Shown piece after piece: positions 1-9,452 of a stretch of 64,000 nucleotides of DNA (position 1 is the first letter of the stretch; each line of letters begins with the position of its first letter). A program made the translations under genes and the position numbers. The notes below the pieces were generated by a model. The model saw only the letters and a list, made by a program, of their open reading frames with translations. It searched no databases and was not told the origin of the DNA. The stretch lies in the NCBI RefSeq assembly GCF_000247995.1, contig NZ_BAFE01000030.1:1-64000 (forward strand). Reading direction: 5' to 3'. This DNA comes from Mobilicoccus pelagius NBRC 104925 (lineage in GTDB: Bacteria > Actinomycetota > Actinomycetes > Actinomycetales > Dermatophilaceae).

Positions 1-948
1 GCGCAGACCGACGCGACGATGCGCGCCCTCGGCCGCGAGCGCGCCCGAGAGCTCGGATGGACCGACGTCTACACGATGACGAAGTCGCTCGGCGAGCGCG
101 TCGCCGAAGAGCTGTGGGCCGCCCCCGGACACCGCCTCACGATCCTGCGTCCGACGATCATCGAGAGCGCCCTGCGGCATCCGTTCCCGGGGTGGATCGA
201 CGGGTTCAAGGTGGCAGACCCGCTCATCGCGGCGTTCGCCAAGGGGCGGCTCGTCGCGTTCCCGGGATATCCCGAGGCCGTCCTCGACGTCGTCCCCGTC
301 GACCTCGTCGTCGACGCGATCCTCGCGGCGACGCACGTGCCGCACGACGACGCCCTCCCGCGGTACCTCCAGGTGGGGACGAGCGTGAGCAACCCGATGA
401 CCCTCGACACGCTGCGGGGCCACGTCGAGGGGTTCCTCCGGGAGCACCCGTGGGTCGACCGGGACGGTGCACCGATCCGCCTGCGTCCGTGGCGGTTCCT
501 CGACCCCGACGCGCTCGAGGCGTGGGCCGGGCGCCGCATCGACGTCGTCGATCGTCTCGGCCGAGCGCTCGACGTCCTTCCCGCCGCGACGCTCCCCCGG
601 GCCCGTCGCCGAGTCGCGACGGCGGCCCGCGGGCTGGGTCTCCTCCGGCAGTACGCGGGGATCTACCAGCCGTACACGTGCAGCCACACCCGCTACGACG
701 ACGCCGAGACCCGCACCCTCCTCGCCCGCGCGAACGCCGCCGGGTTCCTCGACGCGCTCGACGCGCGGGAGATCGACTGGGCACACTATGTCCGCGCAGT
801 CCACATGCCGAGCCTCACCCGCACCGCCACCGAGCACCGCGCCCGCCGGGAGGCGCGCCGCGAGGCACCTCGGGGCAGCGAGGGGCAGCGTCCCCACCGC
901 CGCACCGGCCACGCCGCCCGCACCTCGGCCCTCCTCGCGGAGGCCTGA
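1..948 (+). CDS. Fatty acyl-CoA reductase-like SDR protein, C-terminal part (5' end outside window)
   Basis: The frame is open from base 1, so the gene begins upstream; 315 residues are visible. The fragment starts inside the catalytic half of an extended short-chain dehydrogenase. Tyr24 and Lys28 of the fragment form the YxxxK active site (YTMTKSLGE), and the following LRPTIIESAL and FPGWIDGF segments are typical of the male-sterility / fatty acyl-CoA reductase NAD-binding family. The C-terminal 150 residues look like the helical sterile domain of that family. By family knowledge it would reduce fatty acyl-CoA to aldehyde or alcohol with NADPH; the substrate cannot be read here. The tail is Arg-rich. 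It points toward dnaE, with a broken small gene between them. Family call fairly sure, substrate not. Confidence 0.72.
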   Translation, partial: AQTDATMRALGRERARELGWTDVYTMTKSLGERVAEELWAAPGHRLTILRPTIIESALRHPFPGWIDGFKVADPLIAAFAKGRLVAFPGYPEAVLDVVPVDLVVDAILAATHVPHDDALPRYLQVGTSVSNPMTLDTLRGHVEGFLREHPWVDRDGAPIRLRPWRFLDPDALEAWAGRRIDVVDRLGRALDVLPAATLPRARRRVATAARGLGLLRQYAGIYQPYTCSHTRYDDAETRTLLARANAAGFLDALDAREIDWAHYVRAVHMPSLTRTATEHRARREARREAPRGSEGQRPHRRTGHAARTSALLAEA

Positions 949-1064
949 AGGGGCAGCCGCTGCAGGGTCCCGGGCCTTCCCCGGTGATCTCCCAGGCGGG
1001 GACGAGGAGGGGCACCTACCGTCGGCTCCGGGACCGGAGGATCCGGCCCGCGAACGGGGGCCCG

Positions 1065-1557
1065 ATGACCGAGACAGCCGAGACAGCCGAGACAGCCGGC
1101 GGCGCCCCGGAACACGTCGCACGAGACGCCTCCTCGCCGCAGCTCTGGCCGTCTGCACCGCCGTCCTCGTCACGACCACGGGGGTATGGGCGGTACGCGG
1201 CCTGTCACGGGCGATGACGACCGCACGGCTGCAGCATCACTGGGGCTTCCCGCTCGACGGTGGCTCGCTCGTCGCGCATGCCGAGGAGAAGGGTGCGTTC
1301 GGCGACGGGGTCGGCGTCACCGTCTACGCCTTCCCCTGGGAGATCCCCCCGGCGCCGACGCGCGCCGTGCCCGCGCGGTCGTCACGGCCGAGGAGGTCGT
1401 GGAGCAGGTCCGGAGGTCGATCCCCGACGCCCCCGCCTCCCCGCCGGGCACGTGTCGACTCGTCGTGTCCGACGACCGCGGTCACCTCGTCGTCTGCCTC
1501 CACGAGGACGCCCCCGGCGGGCCGAGCCGCGTCGTGCTCTACGAGACCGTCGTCTGA
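1065..1557 (+). pseudogene. Small membrane-anchored protein of unknown function, disrupted by two apparent frameshifts
   Basis: Coding signal moves through three frames. An ATG at 1065 opens MTETAETAETAGGAP (three copies of a 9-base repeat). After the C run at 1105-1108 the sense continues in another frame: basic residues, then a hydrophobic segment LLAAALAVCTAVLV and about 55 residues. After the C run at 1345-1350 it moves again, to a soluble C-terminal part ending CLHEDAPGGPSRVVLYETVV. Adding one C at each run restores one frame of 165 codons that ends at the TGA at 1557. The restored protein would have a short cytoplasmic tail, one membrane anchor and an outer domain of about 120 residues. 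I do not recognise the family. The pattern suits either under-called homopolymers in the sequence or a real decaying gene. Confidence 0.5.
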
Positions 1558-1575
1558 AGGGCATGAGCCCGGAGT

Positions 1576-1605
1576 GGGCCGCGGCGGAAAGACCCGTCGC
1601 GGCCC
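1576..1605. terminator. Bidirectional hairpin terminator between converging genes
   Basis: A 12-bp stem (1576-1587 with 1594-1605, one G-T pair) closes a 6-base loop, AAAGAC. It lies between the stop of the small plus-strand gene and the stop of dnaE, where a shared terminator is expected. There is no long T run, as is common in GC-rich actinobacteria. Confidence 0.6.
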
Positions 1606-1609
1606 GCGC

Positions 1610-4600
1610 TCAGGCGAGGCAGGAGGCGCCGAGGAGGGCCTTGAGGTCACCGAAGAGCGCGGGTGAGGCCGTGACGCGGAGGTTGTCGTCGAGCCTCATG
1701 ACGACGCTGCGGCCCGGCTGGGTGAGACGCAGGTGCACCTCGGTGGCGCCCGGGTGCTCGTGCAGGACGCTCTTCAGCTTGAGCGCGAGACCGTTCGTCG
1801 CCCGCGCCGCCGGCATCGACAGCACCACCGGGCCGCGCGGACCCTCGGAGATGTCGGGCAGCGTGAGCTCCTGGGCGTAGATCGACACCTGGTCCTCACG
1901 CCGGTTGATGCGCCCCCGCACCGCGCACACCGTGTCGGTCGAGAGCATCGTGCTCACCGTCATGTACGTGCTCGGGAAGAACAGGCACTCCACCGCACCC
2001 TCGAGGTCCTCCACCGTGACGATCGCCCACAGGTCGCCCTTCTTCGTGCGTTTGAGCTGCAGACCCGTGATGAGACCCGCGATCGTCACCGTCGCCCCGT
2101 CGGCACGGCCGCCCTCCTCCACCGACGCCGACACCGACGCGATCGACGTGTCGCTGTGCTGGGCGAGGATGTGCTCGATGCCGAACAACGGGTGGTCCGA
2201 GACGTAGAGACCGAGCATCTCCCGCTCGTACGTGAGCAGGGTGTGCTTGTCCCACTCCTGCGGCGGGATCGGCGGCAACCCGTCGAGCCCGCCCGTGGCG
2301 TCGTCGTCCTCGTCGTCCCCGAAGCCGAACGCCCCGAAGAGGGAGTCCTGCCCGATCGCCTCCTTGCGCTTGATGTCGACGAGGGCGTCGACGTAGCTCT
2401 CGTGCACCCGCACGAGACCGGCGCGCGGGTGGCCGAGGGAGTCGAACGCGCCCGCCTTGACGAGCGACTCGATCGTGCGCTTGTTGCACACGACGGCCGG
2501 CACCTTGGAGAGGAAGTCGGAGAAGCTCGCGAACTCCCCCTTCTCCTCGCGCGCGGCGACGATCGCGTCCACGACGTTCTGTCCGACGTTGCGGATCGCG
2601 GCCATGCCGAACCGGATGTCCTCGCCGACGGCGGCGAACCGGCCGATCGAGGAGTTCACGTCGGGCGGCAGCACCTTGATGCGCATGTGACGGCACTCGT
2701 TGAGGTACAGCGCCGACTTGTCCTTGTCGTCGCCGACGCTCGTGAGGAGTGCCGCCATGTACTCGGCCGGGTAGTTCGCCTTGAGGTAGCCCGTCCAGTA
2801 GGAGACGAGACCGTAGGCCGCCGTGTGCGCCTTGTTGAACGCGTAGTCGGAGAACGGGACGAGGACGTCCCACAGGGCCTTGACGCTCGCCGAGGAGAAC
2901 CCGTTGTCGAGCATGCCCCTCTCGAAGTCGACGAACTGGGCGTCGAGGACCTCGCGCTTCTTCTTGCCCATGGCGCGGCGGAGCAGGTCGGCGTTGCCGA
3001 GGGTGTACCCGGCAAGCTTCTGCGCGATCTCCATGACCTGCTCCTGGTAGATGACCAGGCCATAGGTCGTGCCGAGGATCGGGTCCAGCGCGTCGATCAT
3101 CTTCTGCTCGAGCTTGCCCTCGAGCCGCGGGTCGAGCGGGACGATCTCCTGCCGACCGTTCTTGCGGAGCGCGAAGTTCGTGTGCGCGTCGACACCCATC
3201 GGACCCGGGCGGTAGAGCGCGAGAGCCGCGGAGATGTCCTCGAAGTTGTCCGGCTGCATGAGCCGCAGCAACGCGCGCATGCCGCCGCCGTCGAGCTGGA
3301 ACACCCCGAGGGTGTCGCCCCGCTGGAGCAGCTCGTACGTCTTGGGGTCGGTGAGGTCCTTGGACAGGGCGTCGAGGTCGATCTCCTCACCCCGGTTGAG
3401 GCGCACGTTGTCGATCGCGTCGTCGAGGATCGTGAGGTTGCGCAGGCCGAGGAAGTCCATCTTGACGAGCCCGAGCGTCTCGCACGTCGGGTAGTCGAAC
3501 TGCGTGATGACCTGCCCGTCCTGCTCGCGCCGCATGATCGGGATGACGTCGATGAGCGGCTCGCTGCTCATGATGACGCCGGCGGCGTGCACGCCCCACT
3601 GACGCTTGAGGCCCTCCAGGCCGAGCGCGGTCTTGACGATCTCCTGCGCCTGCGGGTCCTCGTCGTGCATCGCGCGGAAGTCGACGGCCTCGGCGTACCG
3701 CTTGTGCTCCGGGTCGAACACGCCGGAGAGCGGGATGCCCTTGCCCATGACGTCCGGCGGCATCGCCTTCGTGAGCTTCTCGCCCATCGCGAAGGGGAAG
3801 CCCATGACGCGGCTCGCGTCCTTGAGGGCCTGCTTGGCCTTGATCGTGCCGTACGTGACGATCTGCGCCACGCGCTCCTCGCCGTACTTCTCCGTGACGT
3901 ACTTGATGACCTCGCCGCGCCGACGCTCGTCGAAGTCGACGTCGAAGTCGGGCATCGACTTGCGCTCGGGGTTGAGGAACCGCTCGAAGATGAGGCCGTG
4001 CGGGATGGGGTCCAGATCGGTGATCTTCATCGCGTACGCGCACATCGACCCCGCACCCGAGCCACGGCCCGGCCCGACACGGATGCCCTGCGACTTGGCC
4101 CAGTTGATGAAGTCGGCGACGACGAGGAAGTACCCCGGGTAGCCCTTGCCGATGATGACCTCGGCCTCGTACTCGGCCTGCTTGCGGGCGTAGTCGGGGA
4201 CACCCTCGGGGAACCGCTGGTGCAGCCCCGTCTCGACCTCCTTGAGGAACCAGCTCGTCTCGTCCTCCCCCGGCGGGCAGGGGAAGCGCGGCATGTAGCG
4301 GCCCTCGCCCTCCACGAAGTCGATGTTGCAGCGCTCGGCGATGAGGAGGGTGTTGTCGCAGGCCTCGGGGAGCTCACGCCACAGGTGACGCATCTCCTGG
4401 GGGCTCTTGAGGTAGAAGTCGTCGGCGTCGAACTTGAACCGGCCCGGGTCCATGAGCGTCGACCCCGACTGGACGCAGAGCAGCGCGGCGTGCGCCTTCG
4501 CGTCCTCCGGGCGCGTGTAGTGAAGGTCGTTCGACGCGACGAGCGGGAGCCGGAGCTCCTTGGCGAGCCGCAGGAGGTCCTTCTGCACGCGGCGCTCGAT

Positions 4601-5203
4601 GTCGAGGCCGTGATCCATGAGCTCGCAATAGAAGTTGTCGACGCCGAAGATGTCGCGGAAGTCGCTCGCCGCCTGCTTGGCCTCGGTGTACTGCCCGAGC
4701 CGCAGCCGCGTCTGGATCTCGCCCGACGGACAGCCCGTCGTCGCGATGATGCCCTTGCCGTACGTCTCGAGGAGCTCCCGGTCCATGCGGGGCTTGAAGT
4801 AATAGCCCTCCAGCGACGCGAGCGAGCACAACCGGAAAAGGTTGTGCATGCCCGGGGTGTTCTCGGCCCACAACGTCATGTGCGTGTAGGCACCAGAACC
4901 GGAGACGTCGTCGCGGCCACCGTCGCCGAACTTCACCCGCGTCTTGTCGGTGCGGTGCGTGCCCGGCGTGAGGTAGCCCTCGATGCCGATGATCGGCTTG
5001 ACGCCGTGCTTCTGCCCCTTCTTCCAGAACTCGTACGCGCCGAAGATCGACCCGTGGTCGGTCGTCGCGATCGCCGGCATGCCCATGCGGGCGGACTCGG
5101 CGAAGAGGTCGTCGATGCGGGCCGCACCGTCGAGCATCGAGTACTCGGTGTGGCAGTGGAGGTGGACGAAGTTTTCACCGGGGGCCGGGCTGTTCTCACT
5201 CAT
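1610..5203 (-). CDS. dnaE: DNA polymerase III alpha subunit
   Basis: 1197 residues, normal length for the DnaE1 type. It is the catalytic subunit of the replicative polymerase and extends both strands at the fork in the cytoplasm. The N-terminal PHP domain starts with HLHCHTEYS (14-22), keeping the metal-binding histidines. The polymerase catalytic aspartates are in PDFDVDFDE (418-426), followed by a KMDFLGLRNL palm motif. A helix-hairpin-helix region follows, and an OB fold is seen near residues 1000-1090 (VTIAGLITGLQLKRTKKG). It is the last gene of the long minus-strand series, 83 bases after rluD. The ATG at 5203 fits the family start. Very sure. Confidence 0.98.
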   Translation of the reverse strand: MSENSPAPGENFVHLHCHTEYSMLDGAARIDDLFAESARMGMPAIATTDHGSIFGAYEFWKKGQKHGVKPIIGIEGYLTPGTHRTDKTRVKFGDGGRDDVSGSGAYTHMTLWAENTPGMHNLFRLCSLASLEGYYFKPRMDRELLETYGKGIIATTGCPSGEIQTRLRLGQYTEAKQAASDFRDIFGVDNFYCELMDHGLDIERRVQKDLLRLAKELRLPLVASNDLHYTRPEDAKAHAALLCVQSGSTLMDPGRFKFDADDFYLKSPQEMRHLWRELPEACDNTLLIAERCNIDFVEGEGRYMPRFPCPPGEDETSWFLKEVETGLHQRFPEGVPDYARKQAEYEAEVIIGKGYPGYFLVVADFINWAKSQGIRVGPGRGSGAGSMCAYAMKITDLDPIPHGLIFERFLNPERKSMPDFDVDFDERRRGEVIKYVTEKYGEERVAQIVTYGTIKAKQALKDASRVMGFPFAMGEKLTKAMPPDVMGKGIPLSGVFDPEHKRYAEAVDFRAMHDEDPQAQEIVKTALGLEGLKRQWGVHAAGVIMSSEPLIDVIPIMRREQDGQVITQFDYPTCETLGLVKMDFLGLRNLTILDDAIDNVRLNRGEEIDLDALSKDLTDPKTYELLQRGDTLGVFQLDGGGMRALLRLMQPDNFEDISAALALYRPGPMGVDAHTNFALRKNGRQEIVPLDPRLEGKLEQKMIDALDPILGTTYGLVIYQEQVMEIAQKLAGYTLGNADLLRRAMGKKKREVLDAQFVDFERGMLDNGFSSASVKALWDVLVPFSDYAFNKAHTAAYGLVSYWTGYLKANYPAEYMAALLTSVGDDKDKSALYLNECRHMRIKVLPPDVNSSIGRFAAVGEDIRFGMAAIRNVGQNVVDAIVAAREEKGEFASFSDFLSKVPAVVCNKRTIESLVKAGAFDSLGHPRAGLVRVHESYVDALVDIKRKEAIGQDSLFGAFGFGDDEDDDATGGLDGLPPIPPQEWDKHTLLTYEREMLGLYVSDHPLFGIEHILAQHSDTSIASVSASVEEGGRADGATVTIAGLITGLQLKRTKKGDLWAIVTVEDLEGAVECLFFPSTYMTVSTMLSTDTVCAVRGRINRREDQVSIYAQELTLPDISEGPRGPVVLSMPAARATNGLALKLKSVLHEHPGATEVHLRLTQPGRSVVMRLDDNLRVTASPALFGDLKALLGASCLA

Positions 5204-5286
5204 CGTCCCCGCATCCTACGACCGGACGCCGACAGCCCTTCGCCCCTCCGCACCTCTCCCTCGGGGGCGGGACGCGGCGGGCGTCC

Positions 5287-6219
5287 TCAGCCCTCCGCGA
5301 CGACGTCGAGGGCGTGGGCGAGGTCGTCCGGGTAGGTGCTCTCGAACGTCACGTACTCCCCCGTACCGGGGTGGACGAGGCCGAGCGCCATCGCGTGGAG
5401 CCACTGCCGTGCCAACCCGAGGCGCTTCGCGAGGACGGGGTCGCCGCCGTACAGCGGGTCGCCGACGCACGGATGCTTGAGCGCGGCCATGTGCACGCGG
5501 ATCTGGTGGGTGCGCCCCGTCTCGAGCTTGACCTCGAGCAGGCTCGCGTGCCGGAACGCCTCGATCGCCTCGTAGTGCGTGATGCTGGGCTTGCCGCCCC
5601 GCATGACGGCGAACTTGAACTCGTGGCCAGGGTGCCGCCCGATGGGCGCGTCGATCGTGCCGACGACCGGGTCGGGCAGCCCCTGCACGAGGGCGTGGTA
5701 GGTCTTGTCGACCTCCCGGTTGCGGAACGCGCGCTTGAGCATCATGTACGCGTACTCGCTCTTCGCGACGACCATGAGGCCGCTCGTGCCGACGTCGAGG
5801 CGGCTCACGATGCCCTGACGCTCGCTCGCGCCGGAGGTCGAGATGCGGTACCCCGCCGCCGCGAGCCCCCCGACGACGGTCGGCCCCGTCCACCCGACGC
5901 TCGGGTGGGCCGCGACCCCGACGGGCTTGTCGACGACGACGATGTCGTCGTCGTCGTGCACGATCGCCATGCCCGGCACGGGCTCCGCGACCACCTCCGG
6001 CCCGGGGGGAAGGTTCGGGTCGGGCAGCGTGACCTCGAGGACCGCCCCCGGCACGAGTCGGTCGGACTTGCCCACCGTACGTCCGTCGAGGAGCACGTCC
6101 CCGGCGGCGGCGAGGTCCGCCGCCTTGGTGCGGGACACCCCGAACAGCCGCGCGAGGGCGGCGTCGACCCGCTCGCCCGCGAGACCGTCGGGCACCGGCA
6201 TCGTGCGCACGTCAGCCAC
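5287..6219 (-). CDS. rluD: RluD-type 23S rRNA pseudouridine synthase
   Basis: 310 residues from a GTG at 6219. That GTG lies 8 bases inside the end of lspA and has a GGAGG ribosome site at good distance; an earlier ATG at 6255 would lie deep in lspA and is not preferred. It has an S4 RNA-binding domain (about 15-65) and an RluA-family catalytic domain. The catalytic aspartate is D142 in SRLDVGTSG, and the family motifs [10 protein letters not shown] and [11 protein letters not shown] are present. By family knowledge it converts uridines of the helix-69 region of 23S rRNA to pseudouridine. The lspA-rluD pairing is widespread in bacteria. The exact target positions are inferred. Confidence 0.92.
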   Translation of the reverse strand: MADVRTMPVPDGLAGERVDAALARLFGVSRTKAADLAAAGDVLLDGRTVGKSDRLVPGAVLEVTLPDPNLPPGPEVVAEPVPGMAIVHDDDDIVVVDKPVGVAAHPSVGWTGPTVVGGLAAAGYRISTSGASERQGIVSRLDVGTSGLMVVAKSEYAYMMLKRAFRNREVDKTYHALVQGLPDPVVGTIDAPIGRHPGHEFKFAVMRGGKPSITHYEAIEAFRHASLLEVKLETGRTHQIRVHMAALKHPCVGDPLYGGDPVLAKRLGLARQWLHAMALGLVHPGTGEYVTFESTYPDDLAHALDVVAEG

Positions 6220-6805
6220 GGTGGTCGCCCTCCTCCGTCGTCGTGTCGGCGGCACGGCCGCCGAACGGGATGTCCTTGATCGCCGCGAGCACGATGCACA
6301 CCGCCGCGGTCGTGATGAACGAGTCCGCGACGTTGAACACCGGGAAGTCCGGCAGCATGAGGAAGTCGACGACGTGACCGTGCGCGAAGCCCGGGGGCCG
6401 GAACAGACGGTCGGTGAGGTTGCCGAGCGCGCCGCCGAGGAGGAACCCGGCCGACATCGCCCACCACCGCGACCCCACCCGCGTCGACGCGACGAGCAGC
6501 CCGATCCCGACCGCGGCCATGATCACCGTGATGACGGGCGTGAACGCCGTCCCCATCGAGAACGCCGCCCCCGGGTTGAACACGAGGGTGAACTGCAACA
6601 ACCGCCCCAGGAACGGTTCGGCCTCCCCCGGGGTGAACCGCCCGAGGGCCCACTGCTTGGTCGCCTGGTCGAGCGCCCACACGGCCGCGGCGAGGACGAG
6701 CATCGTCGCCGTGAGCCTCGGCCGCGACAACACGCGGGACCCGGCGGCGGGGGTGGTGGAGGTGGGGGTGGGGGAAATCGGCGACGCTCCGTCTCGTGCG
6801 GTCAC
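6212..6805 (-). CDS. lspA: Lipoprotein signal peptidase II
   Basis: A membrane aspartyl protease that removes the signal peptide from prolipoproteins after diacylglycerol transfer. From the GTG at 6805 it is 197 residues with four hydrophobic segments. The two catalytic aspartates are visible: D132 in GNLTDR and D161 in FNVADS. Family motifs DQATKQW and FNPGAAFS are present. The frame stays open further upstream but codes only Arg/Gly-rich sequence there, so the short start is preferred; its ribosome site is weak and the start is uncertain by a few codons. It overlaps rluD by 8 bases. A likely client in this window is the zinc-binding lipoprotein ZnuA. Confidence 0.93.
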   Translation of the reverse strand: MTARDGASPISPTPTSTTPAAGSRVLSRPRLTATMLVLAAAVWALDQATKQWALGRFTPGEAEPFLGRLLQFTLVFNPGAAFSMGTAFTPVITVIMAAVGIGLLVASTRVGSRWWAMSAGFLLGGALGNLTDRLFRPPGFAHGHVVDFLMLPDFPVFNVADSFITTAAVCIVLAAIKDIPFGGRAADTTTEEGDHRG

Positions 6806-7008
6806 GCCACGCTCGGCGTGGCCCGGGGTGAGGTGCAGGCGGGGCCACGACGGACGCCCACGCTGCCACCCCCCACGGTAGCCGCACCCGGCGGCACGTT
6901 CGCGCACGCCTCGACGACGCTCCCCACGACGCGAGATGGGGGCGGGCCCGCGGCCCACCCCCACCTCGTCCGGCGTCCCCGTTCACACGGGCGACGCACC
7001 GGCGTCGC

Positions 7009-8142
7009 TCAGCCGTGGTGTGCCACGGACTCCCCGTGCTCCTCGTGCTCCTCGTGCTCCTCGACGGGGGCGTCGCCGCCGTCGAAGGACTCCGCCCGGT
7101 CGGCGTCATACGGCTCGTCCACGGATGCGTCGGGCATCGGCCCGGGCTTGACCTCGCCGTCGCCGACGAGGCTGTGCAGGTGCGACTCGATGAGCGACGT
7201 GAGCGCGGAGCGGTACCGCTCCTCGTACGTCGAGAGCTCGCCGATCTTCGCGTCGTAGGCGCCACGGCGACGCTCGAGCTCGCCGAGGACCTGCTCGCGA
7301 CGCGTCTCCGCCTCCCCGACGAGCTCCTCGGCCGTCGAGCGCGCCTCGGTGACGAGACGGTCGTGCTCGGCCTGACCCGTGCGCAGCAGCTCGTCGTGCT
7401 GCGACTGCGCCGTCTCGACCAGCTCGGTGTGGCGCGCCTCGCCGGTGGAGACGAGTTCGTCGTGCCGCGCCTGTCCCTTGCTCACGAGTTCGTCGTGACG
7501 GGCCTGACCGGACTCGACGAGCTCCGTGTGACGCGCCTGCCCCTCGGCGACGAGCTCGTCACGGCGGGACGTGCCCTCCGACACGAGACGGTCGTGCTCC
7601 TGGCGCCCCTGGTCGACGTACTCGTCGTGCACCTTCTGCGCGAGGGCGATGACCCCGGCGGCGTCCGCGGGTGCGGAGACCGACGACGAGGAGACGCCGG
7701 CAACGGGGGCGACGGGGGCGTCCGAGGACTCCGGTGAGTCGGCCGACTCGGCCGACTCGGCCGACTCCTCGATCTCACGGGCCCGGACACGGGCGGCCTC
7801 GATGCGCTCCTGCGACTCCCGCTCGGCCCGCTCGGCCTGCTCGACGGCGGCGGCGATGCGCTCACGCGCCTCGATCTCGGCACGCGCCGCACGCTCCTGG
7901 GCCTCCGCGAGGGCGGCCTCGGTGACGGCGACGTCCTCGACCGCCGCAGCGCCCGCGGATCCCCCCTGGGCGCCGGCGGCGACGGACGCGTGACGCCGGA
8001 GATCCGCGTTCTCGCCGGCGAGGCGGCGCAGCTCGACGACGACCTCGTCGAGGAAGTCGTCGACCTCCTGCTCGTCGTATCCGCGCCTGAACTGCGTCGC
8101 CGTGAAGTGCTTGTTCAGGACGTCCTCAGGAGTGAGAGCCAT
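7009..8142 (-). CDS. divIVA: DivIVA / Wag31-like polar scaffold protein with hendecad repeats
   Basis: 377 residues from the ATG at 8142, which follows an AAAGGG ribosome site and opens with MALTPEDVLNKHF, the classic DivIVA N-terminus. The conserved DivIVA domain (about 1-60, FRRGYDEQEVDDFLDEVV) binds curved membrane at poles and septa. After it come an Ala/Glu/Arg coiled coil (about 60-130), a Ser/Glu/Pro-rich spacer, ten tandem 11-residue units (179-288) and an acidic tail ending in HEEHEEHGESVAHHG. In actinobacteria DivIVA directs polar growth and wall synthesis. Its place beside yggT, sepF and ftsZ is the standard one. The length and the repeat block are larger than in the usual homologues of 250-300 residues. 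Confidence 0.93.
   Translation of the reverse strand: MALTPEDVLNKHFTATQFRRGYDEQEVDDFLDEVVVELRRLAGENADLRRHASVAAGAQGGSAGAAAVEDVAVTEAALAEAQERAARAEIEARERIAAAVEQAERAERESQERIEAARVRAREIEESAESAESADSPESSDAPVAPVAGVSSSSVSAPADAAGVIALAQKVHDEYVDQGRQEHDRLVSEGTSRRDELVAEGQARHTELVESGQARHDELVSKGQARHDELVSTGEARHTELVETAQSQHDELLRTGQAEHDRLVTEARSTAEELVGEAETRREQVLGELERRRGAYDAKIGELSTYEERYRSALTSLIESHLHSLVGDGEVKPGPMPDASVDEPYDADRAESFDGGDAPVEEHEEHEEHGESVAHHG
7279..7608 (-). repeat. Ten tandem 33-base units coding 11-residue coiled-coil repeats in DivIVA
   Basis: Ten consecutive 11-residue units are visible, with consensus GQARHDELVSx. Examples are GQARHTELVES, GQARHDELVSK, GQARHDELVST and GEARHTELVET, degenerating at both ends. 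The 11-residue period (three helical turns) is the hendecad of right-handed or straight coiled coils. The central copies are close to identical at DNA level, which marks recent unit duplication and possible slippage. Confidence 0.85.
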
Positions 8143-8325
8143 GTCGAACCCTTTTGTCGCGCCGTCATATCCGTCATCAGAGTAACCCCAAGAACGGTGA
8201 TCGGCCGACCCGTCATCCACAGGAACGCCGCAGGTGAGAGGCCCTTTCTATGATTCGATCGTCCAGGTCGGACGCCTGTCGTCCATGAATTCGGACGTTC
8301 GTCATGGCGACATTCTCGCCGCTTT

Positions 8326-8625
8326 TCAGGCGGCCGTGACGGCCATTTGCGCGAACACGTTGCCAAGAATCGAGACTGCGAGGAAGAGAAGGATGAAACC
8401 CACGTCGAGCGCGACGGTGCCGAGACGCAGCGGCGGGATGAGCCGACGCAGCGCGTTGAGCGGCGGGTCCGTGAGCCCGTAGATGAGGTTGGCGAACACG
8501 AGGACGACACCCCGCGGACGCCAGTCACGGGCGAACACCTGGATCCAGTCGAGCACCATCCGGATGATGAGCACGATGAGGTAGAGGTTGAGCAGGGCGG
8601 AGACGAGCGAGAACAACAGCTGCAT
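8326..8625 (-). CDS. YggT-family small membrane protein
   Basis: 99 residues with two YggT-type hydrophobic hairpins (about 5-25 and 70-92) around the conserved middle WIQVFARDWRPRG and LTDPPLNALRRLIPP. The family is widespread next to sepF and divIVA. It is a membrane protein of uncertain biochemical role, proposed to act in division or membrane stress. It follows sepF by 17 bases and is likely co-transcribed. About 180 bases separate it from divIVA. Confidence 0.9.
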   Translation of the reverse strand: MQLLFSLVSALLNLYLIVLIIRMVLDWIQVFARDWRPRGVVLVFANLIYGLTDPPLNALRRLIPPLRLGTVALDVGFILLFLAVSILGNVFAQMAVTAA

Positions 8626-8642
8626 GGACCGAGTATGTCCTG

Positions 8643-9326
8643 TCAGCTCTGGTTGAACACGCTGCGACGAGCGCGAGAGCCCTCGCCCTCCCCCGTCGTG
8701 ACCTCGAGATTCACCGGGGACAGCAGGAACACCTTGTTCGTCACCCGTTCGATCGCACCCTGGAGACCGAACACGAGACCCGCGGCGAAGTCGACGAGAC
8801 GCTTGGCGTCCGCGTCGTCGAGATCTGAGAGGTTCATGATGATCGGGGTGCCCTCGCGGAACGTCTCACCGATCTTCTTGGCCTCGTTGTACGTCCGCGG
8901 GTGGATCGTGCAGATCCGGTGCACACCCGTCACGTCCACGTCCTTCACGACCTCACTCACGGGGGTACGGCGCGGAAACGGAGTGACTTCCGCGGTGCGG
9001 CGCTCCTCGACGGGAGCGAGGGCGACGCTCGACCCGCGGCGTTCGCGGGCGACGGGGACCACGCTACCCGCATCCTCACCCTCGCCCTCGCGGACGAGGG
9101 GCCGACGTTCCTGGGGCAACACCTCACGGACGGGCTCGCGGGACTCGACGCGCTCCGACCGCTCGGCACGCACGGGCTCGGCGTCGACGCGGTCGTCGTC
9201 GCGCTCGTCCTCGTGACGGCGCATGTGGACCTCCCGGTCCTCGTACTCGTCCTCGTAGCGCACGTCGCGGTCGTCCTCGTCGGCCAGACCGAGGTAGACC
9301 CAGGCCTTGCGCAGTGCTCCCGCCAT
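8643..9326 (-). CDS. sepF: SepF, membrane anchor of the Z ring
   Basis: 227 residues. An N-terminal amphipathic helix (MAGALRKAWVYLGL) binds the membrane. A long Arg/Glu/Asp-rich linker (15-115) follows. The C-terminal SepF/DUF552 domain (about 125-215) has HPRTYNEAKKIGETFREGTPIIMNLSDL and the G-rich dimer helix. By family knowledge it binds the FtsZ C-terminal peptide and tethers the ring in bacteria without FtsA; no ftsA is seen in this cluster, as expected for actinobacteria. It sits between yggS and yggT in the standard order. Confidence 0.95.
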   Translation of the reverse strand: MAGALRKAWVYLGLADEDDRDVRYEDEYEDREVHMRRHEDERDDDRVDAEPVRAERSERVESREPVREVLPQERRPLVREGEGEDAGSVVPVARERRGSSVALAPVEERRTAEVTPFPRRTPVSEVVKDVDVTGVHRICTIHPRTYNEAKKIGETFREGTPIIMNLSDLDDADAKRLVDFAAGLVFGLQGAIERVTNKVFLLSPVNLEVTTGEGEGSRARRSVFNQS

Positions 9327-9452
9327 CAGTGTGCTCCCACCTGCCGTGTGTCGTGCTCGTCGTGGATCGTCGACCTCACCCTCGGCCGTCCCCGCACGAT
9401 ACGACGACGTGGGTGTCCGGGACGACCACGGGGCGAAGTCCTCGGACCCACG

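Noticed and set aside
1071-1097. Three copies of a 9-base unit as a possible array
   Set aside because: Only three short units inside a coding start; no spacers, not CRISPR-like.
1733-5335. A 1200-codon open frame opposite dnaE
   Set aside because: It is the antisense shadow of dnaE in GC-rich DNA; composition is Arg/Val/Asp/Glu-rich without any domain.
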